Shown: positions 37,001 to 49,021 of the stretch, in pieces | Layout: the number at the start of each line of letters is the position of its first letter | How positions within the stretch are numbered: position 1 is the stretch's first letter | DNA from: Pontederia crassipes | Taxonomy: Eukaryota > Streptophyta > Magnoliopsida > Commelinales > Pontederiaceae | Direction of reading: 5' to 3' | Length of the DNA: 64,000 nucleotides | Assembly: GCA_030549335.1 (NCBI GenBank) | Contig: CM060189.1 | Location: forward strand, 31,395,001-31,459,000 | Translations under genes and position numbers: made by a program | The notes under the pieces: generated by a model | Databases searched by the model: none | Seen by the model: the letters and a program-made list of their open reading frames with translations, nothing else | Told to the model about the DNA's origin: nothing

Positions 37001-39941
37001 TATAATATCATTTTTTTTAATTCTACTATTATTTCTTTTAAATATTATGGTAATTTTTTATTTATATTATCTTTTAACATACTTCTATTGTTACTTGAAA
37101 GATAAACAAGTATTATTTGATCGAAAAATGGTTGTGCTGGCTCTTTTATGTGGTAGCACCATCAACGTTCACTCAACACCATTTGATTCATGATGAATAG
37201 TTGATCAAAAAAGTTTTCAGATGGTGCTACCCCTTAAAAAAGTAGCACAACCGTTGAACCCTTATTTTATAATAATAAACATTTTGTGAATTGTTTTATT
37301 TATATTTATTGTAATTTAATTTTTTAATAAATATTAAGTATATATTTTTAGTTGATCAAAATATTATTTTTATTAACTTTTCATTTATATTATAAATATT
37401 ATTTTATATTAGTTCATCTATTTTGTTTAAATATTAATAATAGAATATGAAAATTTTTATTTGTGTTTGAATACATAATCTATTAATTTTTCATAAAATA
37501 TTATTATATTCCAAATATTATACACATTATAATTTTTAATTAATATTAAAAATTATTTGTTGTCCTATACTTTCTCACACTCTCTTCCATTGCATTTCAT
37601 GGTCCCATCTAAAATTTCACTCTTAACATAACTCCTTGTGGATCCCAACCTTTGGTTGGTTTCCTCTCGTGAAAAGACAACCATCACACTCAGATTCCAA
37701 TTTCTTCGATACTGTAGCAAGGAGTAGACAACTTTACAGCAGTTGAAACCAACCAAATGCAGTAGTTTTCAACTGCAGTATTTGGATTTACGTGTAAGTG
37801 TTTTTACTTCAAACCAAATTCACCCTAAAGGATGGAGGTGGACAATATAATGTGAAATACAATAAGAAAATAATAATCATAAGTTTTTTCTCATTTCTCA
37901 TCTTTAGAAATATCCTAGAGGTTTTATGCTAGTTTGTATCCATGTCTATTGAATTCATGCTCTGATTCTACCTGTTTTGATTCTGAATCCTCTTAAAGCT
38001 ATATCTCGGTTAGCCTCAAGGTGAAATTATTCTTTAGCAATATTTTTTATAACAAACAACAACAAAGCCTTATCCCACTAGGTGGGGAGCAATGTTTTTT
38101 ATATTTAAAAAAATTAGCCAAGAGCATTTCTACAACAACAACAACAACAAAGCCTTATCCCACTAGGTGGGGTCGGCTACATGGATCATACGACGCCATT
38201 CCGCTCTTTTAGTAACCAAACCTTTCGGTATATTATTCACCAATAGATCTTGCTCTATTAGTTCGCCAAGTGTCCGCCTTGGCCTCCCTCTCCCTCTTTT
38301 AATCGGACTCCAGATTATTTGATCTACTCTTCTTACTGGCGCATCTAATGGTCTTCTCTGAACATGACCAAATCATCTCAAACGATTCTCTACCATTTTC
38401 TCATTAATAGGAGCCACTCCGACTTGTTCACGTATATGGTCATTCCTAATCTTATCTAATCTTGTATGACCACACATCCATCTCAACATCCTCATTTCGG
38501 CTACCCCTACTTTACGTTCATGTTGTCCCTTCATAGCCCAACATTCACTATCATATAACATTGCTGGTCTTATAGCAGTACGATAGAATTTTTCTTTAAC
38601 TTTATTGGGTACTTTTCTATCACAAAGAACTCCAGTGGTTTTCCTCCACTTACACCAACCAGCTTGAATTCTATGATTAACATCGTCATCAATCTTACCA
38701 TCTTGTCTTACAATTGATCCTAAATATTTAAACTTTGTCACTTGAGGAATTATATCCTCCCCTAGCCTAACTTCAAATCGTCTCTAAGTTGTTTATTTGT
38801 GAAATTGTTATGCATATATTCTATTTTATTCCTACATAAACAAAAACCCTTTGACTCCAACGTATTTCTCCATATTTCCAATTTTGTATTAATCTCTTCT
38901 CTTGAATCCGTTAAAAGTACTATATCATCCGCAAATAGCATGCACTTAGGTACCTTTCTACAATGCCTAAAATTATATGGAGAAATGCAAATAGCCAAGA
39001 GCATTTCTACAATGCCTAAAATTATATGAACAAAACTTCAGTCATCAGTGGTCGCAATATCTTCTCAAAAAAAAAATCAGTGGTCGCAATAACTATCCTT
39101 CCTTGATTTGTGTTAGTAAAGAGAAATGCAATTAACAGTCAGCTGAAGCTTCTTTTGTTTACCTACTCTGCATATGAATTAGTGAGTGGGGAAGAAACTT
39201 ATAAGTGGCTAAAAGTACAGAGGTCTTTGCATTACCAAGTTTATGGTGCTGAATGTTGCATATGTTCAGAAACTAGATGATTGTGAAACTAATGAGTATA
39301 TAGGTGCAAAAGTTTATGGAACCTTTTGGAATTGAGAGAAAGATCTTGAACTCAGAGAATAGTATATTGGCACAAGTAGTGTGTAGACTTCATAAAGATC
39401 AGAAGGGATCTAAAAATGTATCATCGGACCTTGATGGCTGGGTAGAGTTTTTTCCTACTGAATTAAAGAGTGAATTGGTTCTCTACTTTACTCATTCTTT
39501 TATGTGTAAGGCTTCCTTTGTGAATTGAATAGCGCATTGGACAACGAGACTTAGTAACTGAATGGTATAATTCCTATTTTGGTGCAGAGCAATTAACTCC
39601 GCCTATGTTTTATAGTCGGTCCTAAACCCGGATAAAGGAGGAGAGTTGTGTTAGGTCCCGACAGCCAGCGTAAAACCCTGTCGAATCTCATGAACATGAA
39701 TCAACGAAGTCGTATGATCCATGTAACCGACCCCACCTAATGGGATAAGGTTTTGTTGTTGTTGTTAGTGCAGAGCAATTATCCCCCAGCACATTATCCT
39801 TTCCCTGGGCCACCAAACGCTTCAGTTGCAACATTAGTATCTATGGGATTTGATGCGGATTCCGCAAGGCAAGCCCTCATGCAGGCTAGAAATGATATAA
39901 ATGTGGCAGCAACGAATCTCCTAGAAGCACAAGCAAGATAA
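30867..39941 (+). CDS. UBAC2: UBAC2-like rhomboid-like/UBA-domain membrane protein, with a broken frame
   Basis: UBAC2-type proteins are polytopic ER/Golgi membrane proteins with a catalytically dead rhomboid fold and a C-terminal UBA domain; plant members act in trafficking and ubiquitin-linked processes. Exons seen: about 31043-31150, 31506-31646, 31777-31843, 32964-33107, 33184-33285, 35869-35986, 39774-39941. Diagnostic segments are [57 protein letters not shown] and the UBA domain [18 protein letters not shown]...NLLEAQAR. The start ATGATGAACGGAGGACCTTC (30867) matches the family, but about 130 bp of CT-rich sequence separates it from NAPVTKSF. In exon 32964-33107 a run of four T (33068-33071) shifts the frame and gives a stop; one T fewer restores YLAG and the next exon's phase. 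A short exon before the UBA exon is not found; phases demand one. Confidence 0.8.
33539..33578 (-). mobile_element. 40-bp RTE LINE tail fragment
   Basis: On the minus strand this reads GCCGACCCCACCTAGTGGGA then TAAGGCTTTGTTGTTGTTG, the last 40 bp of the RTE family. Possible 6-bp duplication CTAATA at both sides. It lies in an intron of the UBAC2-like gene. Confidence 0.75.
34588..34866 (+). repeat. Two tandem copies of a ~140-bp unit with a tRNA-like box B
   Basis: Two copies (about 34588-34727 and 34728-34866), close to 90% alike by eye, share CAAACTTGAATG, GATGTACAAGAGTGT, GAGAGCTGTGGATTTGTGA, AAGGTCCAAGGTTCAATCCC and GGGATTTTTCCTATTAG. GGTTCAATCCC is close to the pol III box B consensus, so the unit could be a tRNA-derived SINE present as a tandem dimer. 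I do not see a clear box A or a 3' tail. It lies in an intron of the UBAC2-like gene. Confidence 0.6.
35603..35800 (+). mobile_element. SINE with (TTG)n tail, copy 2, 19-bp TSD
   Basis: The SINE spans 35622-35781, starting AACTCCGCCTATGTTTTATA and ending in (TTG)n. Flanking TTGTATTTGACATATGTGG (35603-35621) and TTGTATTTGACATATGCGG (35782-35800) differ at one base. It lacks the short segment TGCGTCGTATGATCC before the conserved 3' end, so the LINE-like tail starts a little later here. Confidence 0.85.
36247..36404 (-). mobile_element. SINE with (TTG)n tail, copy 3
   Basis: Reverse-orientation copy from the tail (CAACAACAACAAAGCC at 36247) to CCTCCTTTATCCGGGCTTGG; it stops about 15 bp short of the family's 5' end, so it is 5'-truncated. 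No clear duplication seen. Intron of the UBAC2-like gene. Confidence 0.8.
38036..38103 (-). mobile_element. 36-bp RTE LINE insertion with 16-bp TSD
   Basis: Only the last 36 bp of the RTE family (38052-38087: on the minus strand CCCCACCTAGTGGGATAAGG, then the TTG tail) is present. AGCAATATTTTTTATA (38036-38051) and AGCAATGTTTTTTATA (38088-38103) flank it and differ at one base. It is one of the shortest LINE insertions that still shows its target-site duplication. Confidence 0.8.
38115..39012 (-). mobile_element. 5'-truncated RTE-clade LINE (reverse transcriptase end), 21-bp TSD
   Basis: The element (38136-38991) encodes, on the minus strand, the end of a reverse transcriptase. An FADD box ([12 protein letters not shown]) is followed, in another frame, by [27 protein letters not shown] and [20 protein letters not shown], which are landmarks of the RTE clade. 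The coding region continues to within about 60 bp of the (TTG)n tail, so there is almost no 3' UTR. A 21-bp direct repeat (38115-38135 and 38992-39012, core AGCCAAGAGCATTTCTACAA) flanks it. One frame change separates the FADD part from the rest. It is 5'-truncated and lies in an intron of the UBAC2-like gene. Confidence 0.9.
39582..39781 (+). mobile_element. SINE, copy 4, inserted at and duplicating a splice acceptor
   Basis: The SINE (39596-39767) is flanked by GTGCAGAGCAATTA at 39582-39595 and 39768-39781. The duplicated target holds the 3' splice site of the last UBAC2-like exon (TGCAG|AGCAATTA). After insertion the downstream copy of the acceptor adjoins the intact exon (39774-39941), so the SINE lies wholly in the intron if that copy is used. 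The SINE's TTG tail now supplies the pyrimidine-rich tract. Confidence 0.85.
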
Positions 39942-40383
39942 AACCTTTCTATAAATATGGTGTTTCTTAAACAACTTCATTGTCTCAATTCGCGCTCCAT
40001 GCTTCATTTGCTAGAGACGAGGAGTTACTTGGCCTTTCCAAGTGTGTTCTCTCTATTTAGCAGCAAAACCAAATGGAGAACAGGTTGGACGACATAGTTA
40101 AAACCCATCGGGAGACCCTTGTAAAGTAAAGATGATAATTCTTGCACGTTGATACAGAAACGCCAAAGTACCTTAATGAAATTCAGCAATGTCGTGTTTC
40201 TTTGTTTTTGTTTTCATTCCCCTTCTATTACGATTACAAATTAAGGCTCCGCGTGAAGATTGATGTATTGAACCAATAACCTTTGGATTTGTGAGTCAAA
40301 TTCCGGCAACTTCGTTTCTTAACTTATTCTTTTGTTAGAGAGAGCTGTTAATAGATGACTATCCTATTGTGGGCAAGGGATTA

Positions 40384-40712
40384 GAAGTGTTCGACCCGGT
40401 GAACCTTATGACTCAACTCGACTGAAATTAGTTTGGGTTGGGTAAAAGGTCGGGTCGGAATTTTTCGGCCCGAGACGATCCAACTGGAATCACTTGAATT
40501 TTTTTAAAATTTTTATTTAGTTTTCAACTTATATCTTATATAAAAATATTAAAATAAAATATTTTAAATATAATTTAATATTTAACAAATTATTTATGCT
40601 TTTTAAATAAATATAATATAATGTTTTTTATATTAAATAATACAAAAAATAAGAAAAATTTAAAAAAAATGGTGATCGGGTAGAGGGTCGGGGTCCGTGA
40701 ACACCCCTAAGA
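40384..40712. mobile_element. Small non-autonomous TIR element (MITE), tentative
   Basis: The left end reads TTAGAAGTGTTCGACCC and the right end, reversed, TTAGGGGTGTTCACGGACCC; the middle is AT-rich and non-coding. The ends resemble those of the hAT-like elements at 20 and 48 kb in being rich in GACC/GGTC. No clear target duplication. It lies just 3' of the UBAC2-like gene, in or after its 3' UTR. Confidence 0.45.
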
Positions 40713-40972
40713 GGGATATCAACTAGATAGCATTGCTCATTACATATTCCTGTTTTATATCTGATAGCACACCCATTGTATACCAAATTCCATACTTTGG
40801 TCTTCATAGGCACGTGAGAACTATGAATAGGATGAACTTCATACTTCGCAGTCATTCTTTCTTCTCAAAATTTTTTTCGAAAACTTGATACACTTTGTTA
40901 TCATGCTATTGTTTTGTTGTTGAAGGAAAGCATGAAAACAGTTTTCTTTGATAATTATTATTTCTTTACAAC

Positions 40973-41068
40973 ATTATTTGTTTACACGGAATGACGTCGT
41001 ATGATCCATGTAGCCGACCCCACCTAGTGGGATAAGGTTTTGTTGTTGTTGTATTATTTGTTTACACG
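40973..41068 (+). mobile_element. 64-bp RTE LINE 3' end with 16-bp TSD
   Basis: The last 64 bp of the family (40989-41052: GACGTCGTATGATCCATG through the TTG tail) is flanked by exact copies of ATTATTTGTTTACACG (40973-40988, 41053-41068). It includes coding sequence of the LINE's end, not the SINE head, so it derives from the LINE. Confidence 0.85.
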
Positions 41069-44000
41069 CTTTCACATTTTTCTTTTTCCCTTGATTGGCA
41101 TTTTGAAATTTATTATTTAGCATGGTTGCTGATCTTGGAAGTGTTCACGAAGCCGATAATGCAAAGTAACGATAGAACTATGTTATCTTCTGTGTATAGT
41201 TAGACGGTTAGACTAGAGTTAGTGGTTAGCAAATTGTTAGTTGTTGATAGTTAGTTATCAGTTGATATCTTAGCCATTGGTGGTTAGTTAAATGCTTGGA
41301 CATTTATTCCTAATTTTTTTAGATGTAAAGAAGAATTCCTTTTGTTTCTTCTAATATTATGTTCCATGAGATGACGTGTTTCAACTCATCTCCTCCCTTG
41401 CGATGCTCCAGATCGTGGGGGCTGATAATGCTTCAGGTTACCAGTATCATACCCATGGAAGGCACACCAACTTGAATGGAGTGTGTGATGTTGCAAGCAA
41501 ATGTCAATGGGATCATGCAAACAATCGTGCAACTCACCACAAGTATCTAGTAGATGTAGATCTCGACGCAAGAAAAGTTTTTTGAATTGGGGACCCAAGA
41601 GAGTACTTCAATAGATCGGCTGACAAATTGATGAAGAATTCAACGAGGAAACTCAAATTTCAAGATAAAAATGGATCTTCCATTCAGCAAACAATTGATT
41701 ATTGAGGATTTCATGAATTGGCTTGCTAAGATGGAGACCCTTGAAGGGAAACAAGTCAAACTAGTGGAGTATCGGTTCTAGGATGTGCATCTGCATGGTG
41801 GGATCAAATCCCAGCACATTGCCCATCAAGAATGTCCTCCAATTCGAATTTGGGCATGAATGAAGCAATTGCTAAGAGATTGTTTCTACCATCCGACTAT
41901 GAACAAATTTTGTATCACCAGTGGCAGGACATCAAACGAATTAATCGCACGACACAACTCCGCCACTGTACTTTGAAAATCAACAAATTACCATATTTAT
42001 GTGGGGCTCCGACCGGCGATATGAGATCGAGTGGAGATACAATCTAAATATACACTCACCGACATTATGTCCTTAGCTGAAAAGGTTGAGCTCCACTTGG
42101 AAAGGAATGCTATGAGCTTCTTCAAGCAGATAGATTTTTTATCGTCAAGTCCAAAATTGGAGTTCCACTAAGCTCGAAAATTCTGTTATCTCTAAAATCC
42201 CTGCCATCAGCCTTTGCACAATCACAACAACATAACCTCACTAGAAATACCCATCCTCCCAATACATACAGGCATTTGGCATCTCTAGTCTACTATAAAT
42301 GTAAACCACACTCTAGCTAAAGGAGAAGTGAATGGTGCTAAACTAGAGGACTTGAATGACCAACAAGTAGACAAGGAAACTTAATATGTGAATATTGAGG
42401 GAGAACATATCTTTTATGTTTTCCAATGACTATTCCTCTCTCCAAGATGTGACAAACCCAGTCAAAGACACAACATCTTTCGAATAAGGGGAGCTATCAA
42501 TTGAAAATTGGGTGACACTAGTATTGTTAGTGGAAGCTATGAGAATATCGTGTTGAAAGTTTTAGTTGAGCGCCTAGCACTCCTAGTCGAAAAGCATTCA
42601 CCTCCTTACAAGGTAGGATGGATCAAATCGACAACCGATATGAATGTTACGCAAACCTGTCGAGTTCAAGTTCCTTTCTCAATTGGATGATGTTAGAAAG
42701 ATGAAGTCAATTTTGATATTTTGGACATGGATGCATGTCATCTTATAGTCGGCCGCATCTTATAGTTTGGCGTGGGAGCTTTATACATAGGACGAAAGAA
42801 TGTGTACACCCTCATACATGGAGATCAACAAATTCATCTCATGCCATTGGACAACAAACCTACAACTGATGTAAAATAGGCCTTCGTTATGGATAAATAT
42901 CATGATTTCACATCAAATGATGCGGCAGGCGGGCTACAACCAATGTGAAATCAACCTTTGTTGTGGATAAATATCATTATTTCACATCAATGACTATTTT
43001 CTCTGGACATGCACGACTATGTCACCCTTATCAAGTGACCAACATGAAGTGATAGTGCGCCATGTGCTACAAACATTTGAGGATACTCTTCTTCCTAAAG
43101 AGGTGCCCTTGGAGCTACCTCCTAAATGGAGCATACAACACAAGACCATCACATGTACTTATTATAGAATGTGTTCCAAATAGCACAAGGCGTTATAATA
43201 ATAGGTAGAGGAAGACATGTGGGGCATGCTATGTGATGCTACACTCTTTTCAAAATTGGATCTTCATTATGTCTATCATTCACAATGCAACAGGGGACAT
43301 ATGGAAGATAACGTTTAAAATGAAAGATATGTTTGTCATTTTGTCAAAGGCCTTATGACACTGGTTTTGAAGCCCTTCGTTTGTCATCTACTTTGATGAC
43401 ATCCTCATTTACAACAAAGAAGTTGCCAAACAACTCTACAACTACACTCCATCTAACAAGCCCTTCCAAATCACAAGCTGGAACCATAAAAGTTCATGTT
43501 CTTTAATAATAGTATCCTTATATTATTAGCATGTTCGGACTACTCGTGGATGATGAGAATGTGCAAAAGATATTCACATGGCCAACTCCTAAAACAATTC
43601 ATGATGTTCGAAGTTTCAATGGACCGTATCTTGTTGTGGGTCATTTGTGCACAGTTTCAGCAAAATTATGGCCCTACATAATGCTTAAAGAATATATAAT
43701 TTTGTTGGATGGAGGAAGCATCAAGAAGCTTCTAAGATATTAAACAACGACTAACATCAGCCTGAGTTTTGGATCTTCATAACTTTTGTCAGCCTGAGGT
43801 TGAATGTGATGCTTTTGCAATGGGCAGCTGACCCGTGCTTAATCAGGAGGGATGACTAAATCGCCTTCCACAATGAGAAGCTCAATAATCATCGGTGCCA
43901 TTAGATGACATATGAATTTAGTGTTCTATGTTGTTGTGCAAGACCTTAAACATTGGAAATACTATTTAGTTTAGTGGGAATTTATTCATCATAGAGACCA

Positions 44001-44704
44001 CAACGCTCTCAAACACTTGCAGAATTAGCCGAATAACAACATAATGCATATACAATTGGTCATGTTCCTTTAGAAGGTCACCTTCACAGTTCATCATAAG
44101 TATGAGGTTCTGAACTAGGTTGTTGATGCATTAAGTCGTCGAGGGAAGAGCTTTCCTGTTGGTCAAATGTAAGTTGTTAATGGATCCCTTTGTTTAAATG
44201 AACTTTGAGGATCTAGAGTTCGACCATGGTCAGAAAACTGTTAGCTAGGCAAAAGAATGGGAGGATGGCACATCCATGAAGGATTCTTGTACCTAGACAA
44301 TCGTCTCTGTCTTTCCCAATCTTCCTTGTGTGAATAGGTCATCAAGGATCTGCATAGCAGAGGTCTTGGAGGCCACTTCAGATGAGGCAAAACTATTGCA
44401 GTTATAAAAAAATGTCTCCTTTTGGCCAAAACTGCGAGGACATGTGGAGTGCTTTTTGAAATTATGTCAAGTTTGTCAAGTCGCGAGGAGTTATTTCCAA
44501 AATACTGGACACTATCTACCACTGCCAATGCTATAGATGGACTTCATCCTCGGACTCCTGTGAACTCAATTACCTAAGATATGAATTTCCTAGCTTGAAG
44601 CAAGATATTTGACCAGTAAAATCATTGTGATTTTCTTTAAAGAAGTGGTTAGGTTGTATGGCATTCTTCGTACTATCATGTTGCATAGAGATTCTAAATT
44701 CCTA

Positions 44705-44882
44705 TAACTCCGCCTATGTTTTATAGCCGGTCCCAAGTCCGGATAAAGAAGGAGGGTTGTGTTAGGCTCCGATAACCAACGTAAAATCCTATCGAATCTC
44801 ATGAACATGGATCAACGAATGCGTCGTATGATCCATGTAGCCGACCCCACCTAGTGGGATAAGACTTTGTTGTTGTTGTTGT
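44705..44882 (+). mobile_element. SINE with (TTG)n tail, copy 5, nested in the Gypsy fossil
   Basis: Full-length family member from AACTCCGCCTATGTTTTATA to (TTG)n, in the same orientation as the host element. No clear target-site duplication is left. Confidence 0.85.
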
Positions 44883-45573
44883 GGCACGATTGATCAACTC
44901 ATTGTGTTTAAATAGCACCACCCACCCTTAGAGTGATGTATAGATGAAGATTGTCAATCGCTCATGGGGCAATTTGATTTGGGCAATTTCCAGTGAGAAG
45001 CCTAAATAGTGGAATCTTTCACTTGCTCAACCTGAGTTTGCCTTTAATAGCTTTGTTAATCACACAATATGATGTGTACCTTTTATGATATTTACGTCAT
45101 TTGCCCTGACAAGTTGTTGACATCACTATTCTGGCTAGCTGTTCTTCTCTTGATGGAATTGCCGACATGATACATCTTCTTGATGGGCAAAGGACTTGTA
45201 GGATACAACTAGAGGAATCAAAATTGAGGTATAAGACTATTTTTTATCGTAAGCGATGCCAGCAAATCTAATGTGAAGGAAATCTTGTGATGGTTTATCT
45301 TCGGAAAGAGCATTTTCCTGGGGAAAGATACGATATGATGCAAAACAAAAAGTTTGATGATCAATGATAATGCATATATTGCCCACTTGTTGGAAGGTTT
45401 TGATATCTCACCAACTTTCAATGTGTCTGTTTTCTTATTGTGCACCCAATTTAATTGTTATTGTAACCCAATTCAATTGTCCAATGCTTGGGGTCAAGCA
45501 TTTTGAAAGGGGGAACTGATGCAGGAAATATTATGATCATGCAAAAAGTAATGATGGAAATGTATTAGGTATT

Positions 45574-47940
45574 ATTTTTTTAGAGGGAAAAAGGGTGATT
45601 AACCAGATTGTTAATCACCCAAAACCATGCATTGAAGTGCCTTAGGATGAAAGCCTAGGTTGCAAGAGAGGAATGAGAGTATTATTGGCGGAGGCACCAC
45701 TCATTACATAGGAAAAAAGTATGACTAAGAATATTTTCAACATAGCACCTATGATTCTGGAAGACCGTTTTATATCGTTGCAGCCAGATAGCCCACAATA
45801 ATGCATAGAAGCCTAATTTCTTCACGACCGGAAGATGATTGGCATTCCAGTTCCACCATGTTAGAAGACATTCCAAAATTCCATCTCAGTGGTGTCAATA
45901 GGGTTCCAGTAAATGTTGGCATTATTTCAAACTTTCATAGAGATTTTGTAATTAAAGAATAGATGATTTGTATCTTCCACCAGATTTTGATTACACATTT
46001 TGCAATTTGGAGTCACTCTTGTAAGCCAACAAACACAATACAAAGTTGTGGGAATCCGTCTTCTTCTAAGGAGCCAGATAAAAAGGTTGATCTTAAGAGA
46101 GATCTTTGTGCTCTAGATAAGGTAGCAGTCCATGAGCATGTCGTCTCACATAAGATTCTATATACCTCTTTGATGCTAAAGACACCCATCGACCAGTGCC
46201 ATCATTTGTATAGTTATTCAACTTGTAAGGTTGGATAAGGTTCGTTAAGCTTAATAGCTAGTGAGTTGATGAAGGTTAACAGCCAACCTCTAAGCCCAAA
46301 GGGTCCATCGAGACCTCTGGCATTTTTGTTTTAAGCCTAAGCGAAAAGGTGAGGGTAATGAGTAGTGAGCGGCCCAATAGGAAGCCATTCTTCATGTAAG
46401 AAGGTGAAGAGATTTTCTTGACCAAGAACAGGACTGAAAAATAGTCTCAAATGGAAAAGCACCTGAGATATGCCTTTCCAAAATGAGGAGTGTCGGGTTG
46501 ATGGAAAAATTTGGAGTCCCAATACACTGTTTTCATGGTAAGCAGAGATAGAAAGATGAAGAAGGTCTCGATCAGGGCCAAAAATGTGAAGTCCCGTGTA
46601 GAAAGCAAAGCCTCATTAAGATTCGGAGAGCCAAAATGCCTATACCACTTTCGCTTGCATATATGAGACCAAGAAACCAAATGAGCACCTCTTCTTAGAC
46701 CCATGCCAAAAAGATTTGACGAAGTGTGTCAAGACAAAGTTCAACATTTCTTGGGAGACTAAGGACACACACGTAGTACATAGGAAGAATCGTAAGAACA
46801 CAATTTAGAAGGTTCAAATAGCCACCACATGAAAGAGATCTAGCCCTCAAGCCTATGTTCCATTCTGCATATAATTGGATCTCAATCCCAAGAAAGAACC
46901 AATCGGCCAGTGAGAGCTTGCCCAAAATACGGTATAGGTAGTTTTCCAACATGTCATTCATCTCCATGCCAATGGGGATAAACATCAATTTGGAGTAGTT
47001 TATTGTAAGTCCAAAAATGTCACCATAGAGCTCAACCATTATAGCAGTCTTTTGCGCCTTTAAAATACTACTCTCAATGAAAAAGATAGTATCTGCGTAT
47101 TAGAGAATAGGAGTCAACAATGGATGCTGCTTGGATAAAAAAAATCCTGAGATCATCGCTGAATCACAAAGGGAGAAACACATCAACTAACGAGTCAACA
47201 ACAATGTTAAAAAGCAATGGGACCAAGGAACAACCCTATCAAATCCCGCGTTGCGATTGGATCCTACAGCGATCCATTTATGACGATAGAGAGGTCGTTA
47301 TGCACCTCTTCATCCAGGAGATTGAGAGCTTAGGAAACCTCATTGGTTAAGGGATTGCCACATGAATTTCCAATTTATAGAATCATAAGCCTTAAAAAAA
47401 TCAACTTTCTAGAGAAAACACTTTCAGCCATTGCGCTTTCAAGATGACATGAACTTAGTTGTCCGAGATAGATCTACCTCGGATGAAGGTCGATTGGACT
47501 GGGGATATCAAATCACATATCACGTTGCGTAACCTATTGGTTAACACTTTAAAAATTAGTAGAAAGATTGTATTTGACACAATTTCTGCAAACAGCTCCC
47601 ATAGCAACAAATCTCGTCATCCAGGAACCACCAATTTGGCCTCCATTGCGAATCCCAAAGGTTGGCGACCTTTGATTCTTGAAGAAGAGCAATATCCACC
47701 CTCTAGGTCTTCATGTAGGAACCGAAGGTATGCCGACCGTGCACATCTCCAAGACACCTATCAAGAGAGAATCTTCATTTGGAGATCGACTAGTCACCAC
47801 AATTCCTGAACCTAGTTGTTATCCGCCGCTCAGGATCCAGAAGAGAGTGCAGTTCGTGCGACCCCCTATGTCGTGACTTGAGATGAATAGACGAGGCATC
47901 ACATGAAGGTCTCAGCCCCCGATATCTTTTGCAATTGGTT
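45574..47940 (-). mobile_element. L1-type LINE fragment, nested in the right LTR of the Gypsy fossil
   Basis: On the minus strand, reading from about 47450 down: an FKAYDSINWKFMWQ-like segment, a YADT-like box (ILYADTIFFIES), GLTINYSKLMFIPIGM and CGGYLNLLNCVLTILPMYYV, landmarks of plant L1 reverse transcriptase. The 3' end is marked by a T-run (A-tail on its own strand) at 45575-45582, abutting LTR sequence. The frame carries several stops and shifts. Sequence from 47460 to 47940 may be its 5' part but I do not recognise it; that border is uncertain. Confidence 0.7.
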
Positions 47941-47951
47941 AGTTTGTTACA

Positions 47952-49021
47952 GTTAGGAGGAGTGTTTTTAAAATTGGACCGGCCGATTCGACCGGTTCAA
48001 TCACGAACTGATCACCAGTCCGGTTCAATTTTTCTTCAAAATCGAAAATGATAAAAAAAAACTGGATAGAACCGGGTTGAACCGGTTCAACCAATTAAAT
48101 CGGTTCAATCCGGTTTTTAAATTATTGTATTAAAAAATGCAGATTGGAAATTTTTAATGATGGAATGAAATGAAAAAGGAAAGCAATGAATCATTATGAA
48201 AGGTAAAATTCGGTTTGTTTTATTTTTGTATTAAAACATGTCAATTTTGAATTTTGAATGATAGAATCAAATACAAAAGGAAAGAAAATAAGTAATTTTG
48301 AAAGGAGAAAAAGGTAGGTGCTGGTGTAGAAATAAAGTAAGAAAATTAAGGAGAAGAATGAAGGGAGAAATTTAAGGAGGAAAAAAAGGAAGTGAGAGAA
48401 AAAATAAAATGGAAATAATTGAATGAAAAAGGAGAAATAATTTAATAAAAAGATATACAAAAGGAAAGTTATTTACATAAGTAATAATTAAATTAAAATA
48501 TATATTAACAACAGCAATAAAAGAATAAAAATATTTATAAATTTAAAAAATATTGATCAATTTCATTTTCTTGATGTTAACTAATTTATTCATTTTTTTA
48601 TAACATATACATTAGAATAATAAATCTAAATAAAATTAAATCATTCAACTTACTACATTTTAATTATAATAGATATGAATCAAGAATTGACATATTTTTA
48701 ATAGTATAAATATTTCATATTATTTTAATATAATGAGTCTATTTTTTGTTTCTATTTGCATTCAAGTATACTAATCATATAAAATACAATACATTTTGGA
48801 TGAGTTTATTAATTAAATCATTTAGAAAATATTTAAATTAATGTTCAATATTAATAAAAAAAATCTTTTGTGAGTATTTTTCTATTCTTTTCAAAGTTTT
48901 ATTCATGATATATCTTTGAAATAATAGATAAATAATATTTTATAAAAATCTGATTCGAACCATGACCCAAGTGATATGTCGGTTCGATGTCCGATCCAAT
49001 TTTAAAAACATGGGTTAGGAG
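47952..49021. mobile_element. Non-autonomous hAT-like TIR element, 1,054 bp, 8-bp TSD
   Basis: The ends are inverted repeats of about 60 bp: GTGTTTTTAAAATTGGACCGG at left, ATGTTTTTAAAATTGGATCGG reversed at right. The 8-bp repeat GTTAGGAG flanks them (47952-47959, 49014-49021). The interior is AT-rich and non-coding. It interrupts the right LTR of the Gypsy fossil: sequence after the second duplication continues the LTR. Ends resemble those of the element at 20 kb. Confidence 0.75.

Noticed and set aside
39304-39528. 74-codon open frame upstream of the UBA exon
   Set aside because: No homology recognised, wrong phase for the missing UBAC2-like exon and no suitable splice sites; treated as intron.
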